Shown here: piece after piece, positions 43,034 through 51,749 of the stretch
Layout: the number at the start of each line of letters is the position of its first letter
Position numbering within the stretch: position 1 is the first letter of the stretch
DNA from: Thalassoglobus sp. JC818
GTDB lineage: Bacteria > Planctomycetota > Planctomycetia > Planctomycetales > Planctomycetaceae
Direction of reading: 5' to 3'
DNA length: 64,000 bases
NCBI RefSeq assembly: GCF_040717535.1
Contig: NZ_JBFEFI010000004.1
Coordinates: 705,813 to 769,812 of the forward strand
Position numbers and translations under genes: made by a program
The notes under the pieces: generated by a model
Told to the model about the DNA's origin: nothing
Database searches by the model: none
The model's input: only the letters and a program-made list of their open reading frames with translations

Positions 43034-45991
43034 TTAGTAGCGAAAACGGAACTCGGCAGAAGTTAAAAGTGCCCAAGCAAGTTCCTGTACCACTGCCTGC
43101 CGGTCTTCACCGCGGTCTTGAATGTAATTGACAACTGCTTGCAGTTCCTCCGGAGTTGGAAGACGGCAGAACACCGAGAGATAAAGTTCGGTCGCAACTT
43201 CATCTGGTGCCTGCAGCTGGTTGAGCCGATCGGTGAGGTTTCCATGCCCCGGCGTCAACCAGTGCCGCAACTCATTGCCGTTCGACAAGAACAACGCTTG
43301 ATCGGGAGTTGCAAAGAAGTCGTATTGTGACTGGCCCGCCTCTGATGCAAAGAGATTCGCAATTGTGGCGACATCTTTGGTGAGTGCCGCTTGAGTTGCT
43401 TGTGCGATCTTTTCCTGTCGCACTTGTGGATCGATTGAATCCTCTTTCATTTCCTCGTTTGTTCCGCTGGCTTCAGCGTTTTCAGCCTTCGCCTTCTCTT
43501 CATTCGCCTGACGAGTTTCTTCATCGATTCGAGCTGTTTCAATCGCGGATTGCCGAGATTGGTGTCCCGTCGCTGTCACAAAGCTCCAAGCGAGTTGCTC
43601 CGCAGACAGTGGAGTCGTCCGTGCTGCGAGGAGCTGTTTACCCGCAACCTCTTCCCAGGTCTGCTTGGAACGAGCAAGTTCTTCTGAATGCTGACTGACT
43701 GCACTCTGTTGCGTACCCAAGTCTGACTGATGGATTGCAATCGTCTGTTTTAGCTCATCAATCTGTGAATGAATTTCCGTGAGTCTGTGCCTGCACTTGT
43801 CCTCATCACTCGCTGCCTGTTGTACTGACTGGCTACTCGCTTCGAGTTGCTGTGAAAGACTCTGATTCGATCGCTGGAGTAACGACAAAGATTCTTCGAG
43901 AGTCAATCGAGCGGAATCGAGATCCGGTGAGAGACTGTCGAACTGCTGGGCAAGTCCGAGTTGAGCGAGTGAACCGCTCACTTGTTGTTCGACTCGTTGA
44001 GCCTCGCCGAATTTTTGCCGTATGAGTTCGAGCTCGTCGTTGAGGCTTTCTTTGCGACTCGTCAGTGCGAGAAGTTGTTCTTGTGTTGATTCCGACTCCC
44101 TGGACTTCGTCGCGATTTCGTTTTGAGATTGCTCAAGCTGTGCTCCGATCTGTCGGATACGATCATTCGCCTCAGCCAGACGTTCGGATGTGGAGCGAAC
44201 CTGAATGGCCTGCTCGAGCCAATGCATTTTCTGTCGGGCAAGCTCTGAATTCTGGCGATGTTCGGAAGAGATTTGTCTGAGGCGGATCGCCTCGGCGCGA
44301 TGCTGTCGGATTTTTTGCTCGGCAGGGATCAGGGCAGCAATGGCCTCGTCGGCTTTGGCACGGGCGGAATCGAGACTCTCCTTCGTCGGTGTCAGTTCAG
44401 TCTGTGCTGTCTGAATGGCGTTTTCTATCGTCGGGATGTTCGCTTCGGTCTGCGACAGTGTTGCTGCAAACGTTGCGGTTGCCTCGGTGATTGCTGCGTT
44501 CTCTTTGAGGAGTTCACTCGCCAGCTTTGCCTTCTCGTGTGCTTCGCGAAGTGCGTTGATTTCTGCCTTCGTTTTTTCCAGAAGCGCCAGTTGTTGATTC
44601 AGCTTGGTTTCGGCCTCCGTGAATTTCGATCTCGCTGTGGCGACAGCAGCTTTTGCATCCGCAACGTGCTTTCGAAGTGGCTGGGCCGCTGCGTCCGCCG
44701 CATCGACCTCTTCCAAAGCACGATCTACTTGCTTGTCGACCTCATAGGAACTTTGCTGTTCCTGTTCGGCTGTCGCTTCCAGAGCAGTCAGTCGCTCCTT
44801 GAGAGCGTCGACCGGTTCCGTGGGAAGGCCGACGAGATGGGACCGTTGATAAGTCTGGCTGAGTGCAATTTCCCGAATGAACGAACGAATATCATCGTCC
44901 ATAGCTGTGAATTGCTCGGACAGTAATTCGAGAAGCTCGGGATTGCTGGGAGGGTTTCCGGAGTGATGCAGGTCAACGGGTTCCACGAGTCCAATGCCGA
45001 ACATTTCTTTCCAGAGCCGGTTGGCAATGTTGCGATCAAACATCGGCATTGAGCGTGTGGAAACGAGCTCTGAGAGTAACTCGATTCGACTCTGAACCGG
45101 AACCGGACGAACGTTCTTTGCGGGCTCGACCTGGTAGTCCTCACCTGGTTTCAGAATGACCTCGAAAATCTCTTCAGAGTTCAGAAGTCGTGGACCGCTG
45201 TTGCCTTGTCGGTCCGTGAAGACCGAGCGAAATGAAGCTTCTCCCTCGGCACTTTCCGCGATTAAGGCAGGTTGTTTTGTGTCGGGTTGAAACAGCGTCG
45301 CCCGGACGACAAAAGCCTGCAGCCCGTAGAAATCTTCCTGATAGTAGTCATCAATATTCGGATGGTCGTGACATTGTGCACATTGCAAATCGACGCCGAA
45401 AAAGACTCTTCCTAATTCACGTGTGAGCAACGTGGTATCGACGTCTCTTTCCAGGAAGAAGGCTGAAGCGGGACGGACTTTCTCGTCTGTTCCGTCCGCC
45501 CCTAGAATCTCGGAAACGATCTCGCGATAGGATTTGCCAGCACTGATCGATTGTTCGAGGTAAGTACGAAAGTCCTGCGTGGAAACGTGTTTGCCGCCGC
45601 GTCTTTCCATCAACATGATGTCGAGTCGGGCTGCAAGGTTTTTGACGAATTCTGGTCGGCTCACTAAATCGTCGACGAGTCGAGTCCGTTTGTTTGTGTC
45701 GGATTCAGCGAGAAAAGCCCGCGTTTCGTCGACCGTCGGAATGCGTCCGATGAGATCGAGATAGACGCGTCGAACAAACGTCGCATCATCAACTGGCGGC
45801 GCAACTGTTGCTCCCGAGACAGAATGAACTGTGGAATCAATGAGCTGATGAAGAGGAAGCGTTGCCGGAGCGGTTTCTTGTGCGTTTGCCGTCAACGATC
45901 CTGTCGACAGACAAACTCCGAATACAAGCAACAAAGAATTGCTGTAGCTGCTGACGCATCGATGCGAAAGGTGGGACATCGCTCGAGCCAT
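43034..45991 (-). CDS. DUF1549/DUF1553 protein with very long coiled-coil insertion
   Basis: The 985-residue secreted protein has a signal peptide (about 1-38), DUF1549 (about 45-250, with CAQCHDHPNIDD near 205) and the first part of DUF1553 (NIANRLWKEMFGIGLVEPVD). From about residue 405 to 790 it is almost entirely heptad-like and rich in Glu, Gln, Ala, Lys and Ser (for example EANDRIRQIGAQLEQSQNE). Then the end of DUF1553 resumes (ATELYLSVFCRLPTPEELQA to ALLTSAEFRFRY). The insertion is absent from the copy at 27455-29269. A start at ATG 45979 is also possible. The CxxCH motif could bind haem. Confidence 0.88.
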   Translation of the reverse strand: MARAMSHLSHRCVSSYSNSLLLVFGVCLSTGSLTANAQETAPATLPLHQLIDSTVHSVSGATVAPPVDDATFVRRVYLDLIGRIPTVDETRAFLAESDTNKRTRLVDDLVSRPEFVKNLAARLDIMLMERRGGKHVSTQDFRTYLEQSISAGKSYREIVSEILGADGTDEKVRPASAFFLERDVDTTLLTRELGRVFFGVDLQCAQCHDHPNIDDYYQEDFYGLQAFVVRATLFQPDTKQPALIAESAEGEASFRSVFTDRQGNSGPRLLNSEEIFEVILKPGEDYQVEPAKNVRPVPVQSRIELLSELVSTRSMPMFDRNIANRLWKEMFGIGLVEPVDLHHSGNPPSNPELLELLSEQFTAMDDDIRSFIREIALSQTYQRSHLVGLPTEPVDALKERLTALEATAEQEQQSSYEVDKQVDRALEEVDAADAAAQPLRKHVADAKAAVATARSKFTEAETKLNQQLALLEKTKAEINALREAHEKAKLASELLKENAAITEATATFAATLSQTEANIPTIENAIQTAQTELTPTKESLDSARAKADEAIAALIPAEQKIRQHRAEAIRLRQISSEHRQNSELARQKMHWLEQAIQVRSTSERLAEANDRIRQIGAQLEQSQNEIATKSRESESTQEQLLALTSRKESLNDELELIRQKFGEAQRVEQQVSGSLAQLGLAQQFDSLSPDLDSARLTLEESLSLLQRSNQSLSQQLEASSQSVQQAASDEDKCRHRLTEIHSQIDELKQTIAIHQSDLGTQQSAVSQHSEELARSKQTWEEVAGKQLLAARTTPLSAEQLAWSFVTATGHQSRQSAIETARIDEETRQANEEKAKAENAEASGTNEEMKEDSIDPQVRQEKIAQATQAALTKDVATIANLFASEAGQSQYDFFATPDQALFLSNGNELRHWLTPGHGNLTDRLNQLQAPDEVATELYLSVFCRLPTPEELQAVVNYIQDRGEDRQAVVQELAWALLTSAEFRFRY

Positions 45992-46333
45992 TTCTAGGAT
46001 CGATCGCAGGAGGGCATCGCGACCGACACTTCAGGTGGGAAGCGGGAGTTAAAAACTCTCCGCAGTGGTTAAAGCCTAAGTTCCGAAATGTGCGACGTCA
46101 ATCTCGAACTCTGATCGGCTGTCAAAACCTTTGTCGACTCGATCGAAAAAATCATCTGTCAGTAGCTGCGTCGACGTTTGACAAACTCTCGATGACAGCG
46201 ACACACTTCAACCACGTCTTCAAGATTGATCAAGTTCATCACTCTTGAGCTTGTCTCAAGACAGTTCGTGAATCGGTCACGCCCAAGACGTTCCCCTCTT
46301 GTAGATTGCTGAATCCAATCGAAAGGAAGCCTG
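45992..46333. other. Divergent intergenic region
   Basis: About 340 bases separate the DUF1549 operon (minus) from the sulfatase gene (plus) and must hold both promoters. No element could be assigned with confidence. Confidence 0.5.
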
Positions 46334-47890
46334 GTGAAGTCGCTCACTCTTCAGCTATTGATTCTGACTCTCACTCTACCCTCAGTCTGTCTGGCAGAAG
46401 ACTCTCCCAATGTCATTCTGATCTTCGCGGATGATCTGGGCTATGGAGATGTCAACTGCTTTGCAGAGCAGTGTCCGTTCGCGACACCTCATCTCGATCA
46501 GATGGCACGCGAAGGAGCGATGCTCACCAACTTCTATGTGCCGACCCCTTACTGTGCTCCATCGCGAGCAACAATTCTCACCGGGCGATATCCGTTTCGG
46601 CACACGGTAGTCAACAACCCCGCTCCCGATGCAGGAATCAACAACTTTGGGCTGCCTCAGTCGGAAATTACGATCGCGGAAATGCTGAAAGAGAAAGGGT
46701 ACGCGACAGCCTGTTTCGGCAAGTGGCATCTCGGTCATCAGGCAGAATGGCTTCCCAGAACTCAAGGCTTCGATGAGTACTATGGCATTTTGTATTCGAA
46801 TGATATGTTCCCGGTTCAGCTCGTGGATCAGGAAGAAGTCGTCGAGTACCCGGTCGTTCAAGCGACACTCACTCAGCGGTACACTGATCGCGCTATCGAC
46901 TTCATCACGAAGCACAAAGAGGAACCTTTCTTTCTGTATCTCCCGCATGCAATGCCGCATAAACCATTGGCGGTCTCTGACAACTTCTATACTCCAGAGA
47001 CTCCCAATGATTTGTATGGCGACGTCATCGCTGAACTTGATTCGGACGTCGGAAGACTCCTCGACACGCTGAAGCAACTCTCCCTTGATGACCAGACGCT
47101 GGTGATCTTCACCTCTGACAATGGACCATGGTATGGCGGATGCACCGGAGGGCTTCGCGGGATGAAAGGGAAGACATGGGAAGGAGGACTAAAGGTCCCA
47201 TTCATCGCACGCATGCCAGGCGTGATTCCCAGTCAGACCCGGAACTCCTCCCCAGCGGGGACAATCGACATGCTCCCAACCATCGCGGCTCTCACCGGGG
47301 CGAAAGTACCAGCCGACCGCACGATCGACGGGCGTAACATTCTGCCCATGCTGCAACACTCCAAAGCTCCAAGTCCACACGATGCCATCTACGGAATGCA
47401 GGGACAAAGACTCGCGACGATCCGATCGGGTGACTGGAAGCTTCACGTTCGAAATCCAGGTCCAGTGCGTTTTCACAACCTCAGCGAAAAAGAACTCGAA
47501 GAATATGTCGACCCGCGAGGTCCAGACGGCGTGATCCTGCTTGCTCCATTCGAACAAGCCCGACCGACAGAGCATCCCGGATTAATGACAGGTGATGCGC
47601 CGACCGAGAAAATGCTTTTCGACCTCTCACAAGATCCCGGGGAACAGTTCAACGTCGCAGCGAAACACCCTGAATTCGTGAAAGAGCTACTCGCCAAATT
47701 TGAAGCTGTCGAGAAAGAATTCTCCGACTTCGAAAACGCTCCCAATGACTATCTCTTTGCAATTCCTCAGGGAAAACCGCGCCCGTTGATGCGGCTCATC
47801 GGAGGCGAACTCCGCTACGATCGAGTTCCCAAATCACAAGAGAAGTACCTGAAGAAACCTGTCCAACAAGAAAGCCAGGACGACGAGTAA
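46334..47890 (+). CDS. Sulfatase (formylglycine-dependent)
   Basis: The 518-residue exported sulfatase starts at GTG 46334 with AAGGAAG at 46323-46329; the signal peptide is VKSLTLQLLILTLTLPSVCLA. Metal-binding block: NVILIFADDLGYGDVNCF. Modification site: CAPSRATILTGRYPFR near residue 74. Further blocks are CFGKWHLGHQAEW and LVIFTSDNGPWYGG. It belongs to the arylsulfatase A-like group and is only distantly similar to the sulfatase at 36519-37937. The substrate is unknown. Confidence 0.94.
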   Translation: MKSLTLQLLILTLTLPSVCLAEDSPNVILIFADDLGYGDVNCFAEQCPFATPHLDQMAREGAMLTNFYVPTPYCAPSRATILTGRYPFRHTVVNNPAPDAGINNFGLPQSEITIAEMLKEKGYATACFGKWHLGHQAEWLPRTQGFDEYYGILYSNDMFPVQLVDQEEVVEYPVVQATLTQRYTDRAIDFITKHKEEPFFLYLPHAMPHKPLAVSDNFYTPETPNDLYGDVIAELDSDVGRLLDTLKQLSLDDQTLVIFTSDNGPWYGGCTGGLRGMKGKTWEGGLKVPFIARMPGVIPSQTRNSSPAGTIDMLPTIAALTGAKVPADRTIDGRNILPMLQHSKAPSPHDAIYGMQGQRLATIRSGDWKLHVRNPGPVRFHNLSEKELEEYVDPRGPDGVILLAPFEQARPTEHPGLMTGDAPTEKMLFDLSQDPGEQFNVAAKHPEFVKELLAKFEAVEKEFSDFENAPNDYLFAIPQGKPRPLMRLIGGELRYDRVPKSQEKYLKKPVQQESQDDE

Positions 47891-47941
47891 CTTCTCGGTC
47901 GGCCTGGCATTCTGATCAAGCAAGCGGACTCGTTCGTTCGA

Positions 47942-49474
47942 TCAAAGACCGTAGAGCATCCCAAACTTTGTGTTGAGATGATTCAACAGCGGGGCAGCGG
48001 AGAGTGTTTCGCCGGTGACTTTTTCGACAAGTTTGGGTGCGTCGTATCGACGACCTTGCGAGTGAATCTTTTCGTTCAGCCAGTTTTTCAAAGGTGCAAA
48101 CTCGCCGCGTGCAAACATCTCTGCGAGGTTTCCGAGTTCCTGCTGCGCGGTGTCGAAGAACTGGGCTGCGTACATATTTCCGAGAGCATAGGTCGGGAAG
48201 TAGCCGATCAGACCGGCGCTCCAATGGACATCCTGCAGACATCCCAATGAGTCATCCGTAGGTGTCATTCCGAAGAACTCGTGGAATGTTTCATTCCAAG
48301 CTGTCGGAACATCGGCAACATTCAGATCACCACTCAACAGTGCCTGCTCAAGCTCGAATCGAAGCATGATATGCAGGTTGTAAGTCACCTCATCTGCTTC
48401 AACGCGAATCCAACTTGGTTCGACGTTATTGACAGCAGCGTAAAAGTCGTCGATGTGCAAATCGCCGATCGCATCCGGAAAAGTCTTTTGGGCCTGGGGA
48501 TAGAAGTGGTCCCAGAACGCTCGACTCCGACCGACGAGATTCTCCCACATCCGCGACTGTGATTCATGGATTCCGAGAGAGCAGGCTTCGCCACAAGCGA
48601 GGCCAAACTGTTCGGCATTCAGCCCCTGTTCGTAAATTCCGTGACCGGCTTCGTGCAGTGTCCCGAAAAACGCGCCGGGGAAATGATGTTCGTCGTAGCG
48701 TGTCGTTAGTCGACAGTCGCCGGGCCCGATCCCTGAACAAAACGGATGGGCTGCGATGTCGAGTCGTCCCGAAGTGAAATCGAATCCAATCGCCGTGGCT
48801 GCCGAACGACCAAAGGTTTCCTGATCCGCAATCGGATAGGAACGCTCGAGGATGCCAACGTCCGGTTTTCGATCAGACGCCTGAATGCCAGCGACGAGCT
48901 TGACGAGTTCTTCGCGGAGCGGCGCGAAGACTTCCTGAATCTGAGCAGCTGTGGCGCCTGGTTCGTAGTCTTCGATGAGTGCGTCGTACTTGACGCCGGT
49001 CGGGCTACCGAGCGCGTCCGCTTCTTCTCGTTTCAGCTGAACGATTTTTTCCAGCCATGGCTGAAAGGCTGCGAAGTCTTTCTTGGCTCGCGCTTCTACC
49101 CAAGCTTGTTGGGACAGTGTGGCAGTCCGCGAGAGTTCTTTCACCAGATTCCTGGGAAGCTTTACCGATCGGGAATACGCTCTCTTCGCATCACGGACAT
49201 TGGCAGCTTCGATACTGTCGTCTGACTCGTTGTCGATTTGTTCGGAGAGCTTGTCGATCAACTCCCCGAGCGTCGGGTCCGTCGCCCGATCGTGCGACAG
49301 ACCTGCCAGCAACGAAAGTTGATTTGCGCGGTGCTCCGCGCCTTTCGGAGGAAGGTTGGTTTGCTCATCCCAGCCCAGAACTGATCCACAGGAACGAAGT
49401 GTGGCCAGCTCTCTCAGATGCGTCACGAGTTCAGTATATTCGGGAGCTTGACGATCCATTCCGAAGTTCTCCAT
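47942..49474 (-). CDS. M32 family carboxypeptidase (Taq type)
   Basis: The 510-residue protein matches the M32 carboxypeptidases in length and motifs: the zinc site HEAGHGIYEQG near residue 265, then HESQSRMWENLVGRSRAFW, with the third ligand glutamate in the HES(Q)SR block. These cytoplasmic metalloenzymes remove C-terminal residues with broad specificity. A second ATG five codons in is possible, and the Shine-Dalgarno favours neither. The gene converges on the sulfatase, with 51 bases between stops. Confidence 0.94.
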   Translation of the reverse strand: MENFGMDRQAPEYTELVTHLRELATLRSCGSVLGWDEQTNLPPKGAEHRANQLSLLAGLSHDRATDPTLGELIDKLSEQIDNESDDSIEAANVRDAKRAYSRSVKLPRNLVKELSRTATLSQQAWVEARAKKDFAAFQPWLEKIVQLKREEADALGSPTGVKYDALIEDYEPGATAAQIQEVFAPLREELVKLVAGIQASDRKPDVGILERSYPIADQETFGRSAATAIGFDFTSGRLDIAAHPFCSGIGPGDCRLTTRYDEHHFPGAFFGTLHEAGHGIYEQGLNAEQFGLACGEACSLGIHESQSRMWENLVGRSRAFWDHFYPQAQKTFPDAIGDLHIDDFYAAVNNVEPSWIRVEADEVTYNLHIMLRFELEQALLSGDLNVADVPTAWNETFHEFFGMTPTDDSLGCLQDVHWSAGLIGYFPTYALGNMYAAQFFDTAQQELGNLAEMFARGEFAPLKNWLNEKIHSQGRRYDAPKLVEKVTGETLSAAPLLNHLNTKFGMLYGL

Positions 49475-49654
49475 TCACCATAAGTCGACATTCAGCAATA
49501 ATAAGACTGTTCCAGTCGGCGGAGATCTGAGGAAGAAGCTAACCTCACATCGCTCCCTGAATTCAAGGGACGGGATCTGGCTTCAACACGAGATTTTCCA
49601 CGGCGATCAGGACCGGAACGATCGAAACCAGAGTCTATACCAGACTCGAGAAAG

Positions 49655-50101
49655 ATGCGACCAGAGATGTTTCGAGTCACAATCACACTCCTCCGAATTA
49701 TCTGGGCGTCCCCCACCACGATTCTCGCATCGTTCGTGGCACTGGCAGGGTTTCCATTCGGAACGCGAGCAAGAATTCGAAGCGGTGCTATTGAATGCTA
49801 TGGCGGGCTCATCACATGGATTCTAGAACGAACCCCGATCTCCGCCGCCGCCATGACACTCGGACACGTCATCTGGGGACGATCGGAAGCATCGCTGGAT
49901 TTCTGCAGAGAGCATGAGCACATTCACATTCGTCAATACGAGCGATGGGGACCGATGTTCCTCCCAATGTACGCTTATTACTCCTTTATGATGTGGTGCA
50001 AAGGGAAACATCCCTACTATGACAATCCATTTGAAATGGAAGCCTTCGGCCCGAATCACCCCTACTATCGCCAGCAGATCGAAAACAGATTCCCTTCATG
50101 A
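49655..50101 (+). CDS. Conserved-looking small protein with His-rich motif, function unknown
   Basis: The 148-residue protein starts at ATG 49655 after GAGAAAG. It has one or two hydrophobic segments (ILASFVALAGFPFG; AAAMTLGHVIWG) and a striking block HEHIHIRQYERWGPMF, followed by YDNPFEMEAFGPN. The H-x3-H pattern before a Q-Y-E resembles the metal site of some small zinc-metalloprotease-like families. That is a guess. Its stop overlaps the sirtuin start by four bases (ATGA), so it is the first gene of a translationally coupled operon. Confidence 0.75.
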   Translation: MRPEMFRVTITLLRIIWASPTTILASFVALAGFPFGTRARIRSGAIECYGGLITWILERTPISAAAMTLGHVIWGRSEASLDFCREHEHIHIRQYERWGPMFLPMYAYYSFMMWCKGKHPYYDNPFEMEAFGPNHPYYRQQIENRFPS

Positions 50102-50940
50102 CGCTCTCTGTCAACTCTCCCGAGTCTTTGCAGCAACTCGCGCACCTCGTTTTGCAGTCTGAACGAGGTGTGATCTTTACAGGCGCCGGAGTCGGAACCG
50201 CGAGCGGAATCTCGACGTTCCGAGACATGGACGGACTCTGGGCTCGATATCCACCTGAGGACTTCGCTAACTGGACCGGCTTGCTTCGGACAGCCACGCT
50301 GGAACCGGCGCGATTCGCCGAGTTTCTGATCTCCGTCCTCGAGCCAATCGCCACAGCTCATCCGAATCAGGCACACCGGGCCATCACTGAGTTGCAGTCC
50401 GCAGCACGGATGACGGTGATCACTCAAAACATTGACGGTCTGCAACAGGAAGCTGGAGCCGTGGAAGTTCGTGAACTGCACGGAACGCTCTTCGAAATCG
50501 TCCAAACGCCAAGCGGAGAGATCTTGCGAACCATCACTCGCAGCGAGTTAGCGCAAATCGTCGATTATTTGCGTGAGAGCCAGAACCATCTCTGGAGCTT
50601 TCCATCGGTCATGCGTGCATTGAAGCCGATCTTTCAGTTCTCCAGCGAAGGCGTTTCTCATCCCAACGTCATCCTCTTTGGAGACCAGCTTCGCGAACCG
50701 GACTGGAGCCTGGCGATCGAATCAACGGAGTCCTGCGATCTCATGATCGCTGTGGGAACATCGCAAACCGTCAGACCAGCCAGCGACTTGATTTCAATCG
50801 CTCGAGAGAATGGAGCCGAGGTCGTCTACATCGATCCAGAATGCGGAGGAAGAGGCCTGTGGATTCGGGACCACGCTGAACATGTTCTTCCGGAGTTGGT
50901 GAAACTGGTCCGATCTCATCGCAACAGCGAGGAAGGCTGA
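50098..50940 (+). CDS. Sir2 family NAD-dependent deacylase lacking the zinc module
   Basis: The 280-residue protein has sirtuin NAD-binding motifs: FTGAGVGTASGISTFRD near residue 24, TQNIDGLQQEAG near 104 and the catalytic histidine in ELHGTL near 124. Later come HPNVILFGDQLREPDW and VGTSQTVRPASDL. The four zinc-binding cysteines that normally lie after the catalytic histidine are absent; only two cysteines occur, both near the C-terminus and not paired. The equivalent region is a helical segment without metal ligands. It may still bind NAD, but deacylase activity is uncertain. Confidence 0.85.
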   Translation: MTLSVNSPESLQQLAHLVLQSERGVIFTGAGVGTASGISTFRDMDGLWARYPPEDFANWTGLLRTATLEPARFAEFLISVLEPIATAHPNQAHRAITELQSAARMTVITQNIDGLQQEAGAVEVRELHGTLFEIVQTPSGEILRTITRSELAQIVDYLRESQNHLWSFPSVMRALKPIFQFSSEGVSHPNVILFGDQLREPDWSLAIESTESCDLMIAVGTSQTVRPASDLISIARENGAEVVYIDPECGGRGLWIRDHAEHVLPELVKLVRSHRNSEEG

Positions 50941-51749
50941 TGTCGCAAACGTATATCGTGTTTGATGTCGGTCATACGCGCACGAAAATCGGCACGTTTC
51001 ACCTTCAGGGGAAAGACCAGTTGCCTGAGTGCGTGATGACTCGTTCCATCTTCAACACTGAAGAAATCCCCTGGTCAGACCTCAAAGAGTGGTTTCGGTC
51101 CCCGGACCTTTCGCTCATCACGTTGACTGGTTCCAACCGGAACATGATTGAGGAACTCAAAAACCAATGGCCTGAAGATGTTCCGCCTCCACACTTGTTA
51201 ACGAGCAAGTCACAGATCCCCATTCAGGTCAAAGTAGATGCTCCGGAAAAGGTCGGAGCAGACAGATTGTTCAACGCTGTCGCTGCCCGGCTCTTTCAAG
51301 AGAGTCCCTCTTCAATGATTATCATCGATTCAGGGACAGCTGCCACTGTCGATGCGGTCAGCGAAGACGGAACGTTTCTGGGCGGAGCGATCCTACCCGG
51401 CATTCTCATGGGAGTGAAAGCACTCCATGAACTGACAACGACTCTGCCGCTGGTCGATGCTCGACAGTTCTTGAAGAAGACACCGACCGCAATTGGACGG
51501 AATACTGAAGACGCAATGTCGAGTGGGCTCTTCTGGGGACATCTCGGAGCAATCCGTGAAGTCGTGAGTCGAGTTCAGTCCGAACTGCAGGGCAATCCAC
51601 AGCTGTTCCTCACCGGAGGAGCACTTCCAATCCTCGAACCATATTTCCCCGAAGCGATCTGCCATCCTGATCTCTCTTTGATCGGGATCGTGCTAACAGC
51701 TTCGCAACTTTCATCCAGTCGTGACGAGTCCAGTGAATCAGCTCAGTAG
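50940..51749 (+). CDS. coaX: Type III pantothenate kinase
   Basis: The 269-residue protein shows CoaX blocks: VFDVGHTRTKIGTF at the N-terminus (phosphate-binding), APEKVGADRLFNAVAA near residue 99, DSGTAATVDAVSEDG near 128, and FLGGAILPGILMGVKAL. CoaX catalyses the first step of coenzyme A synthesis. The first motif has DVGHT where DxGNT is usual. Its ATG shares a base with the sirtuin stop (TGATG), so translation is coupled. The following GTPase gene overlaps its end by 29 bases. Confidence 0.93.
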   Translation: MSQTYIVFDVGHTRTKIGTFHLQGKDQLPECVMTRSIFNTEEIPWSDLKEWFRSPDLSLITLTGSNRNMIEELKNQWPEDVPPPHLLTSKSQIPIQVKVDAPEKVGADRLFNAVAARLFQESPSSMIIIDSGTAATVDAVSEDGTFLGGAILPGILMGVKALHELTTTLPLVDARQFLKKTPTAIGRNTEDAMSSGLFWGHLGAIREVVSRVQSELQGNPQLFLTGGALPILEPYFPEAICHPDLSLIGIVLTASQLSSSRDESSESAQ

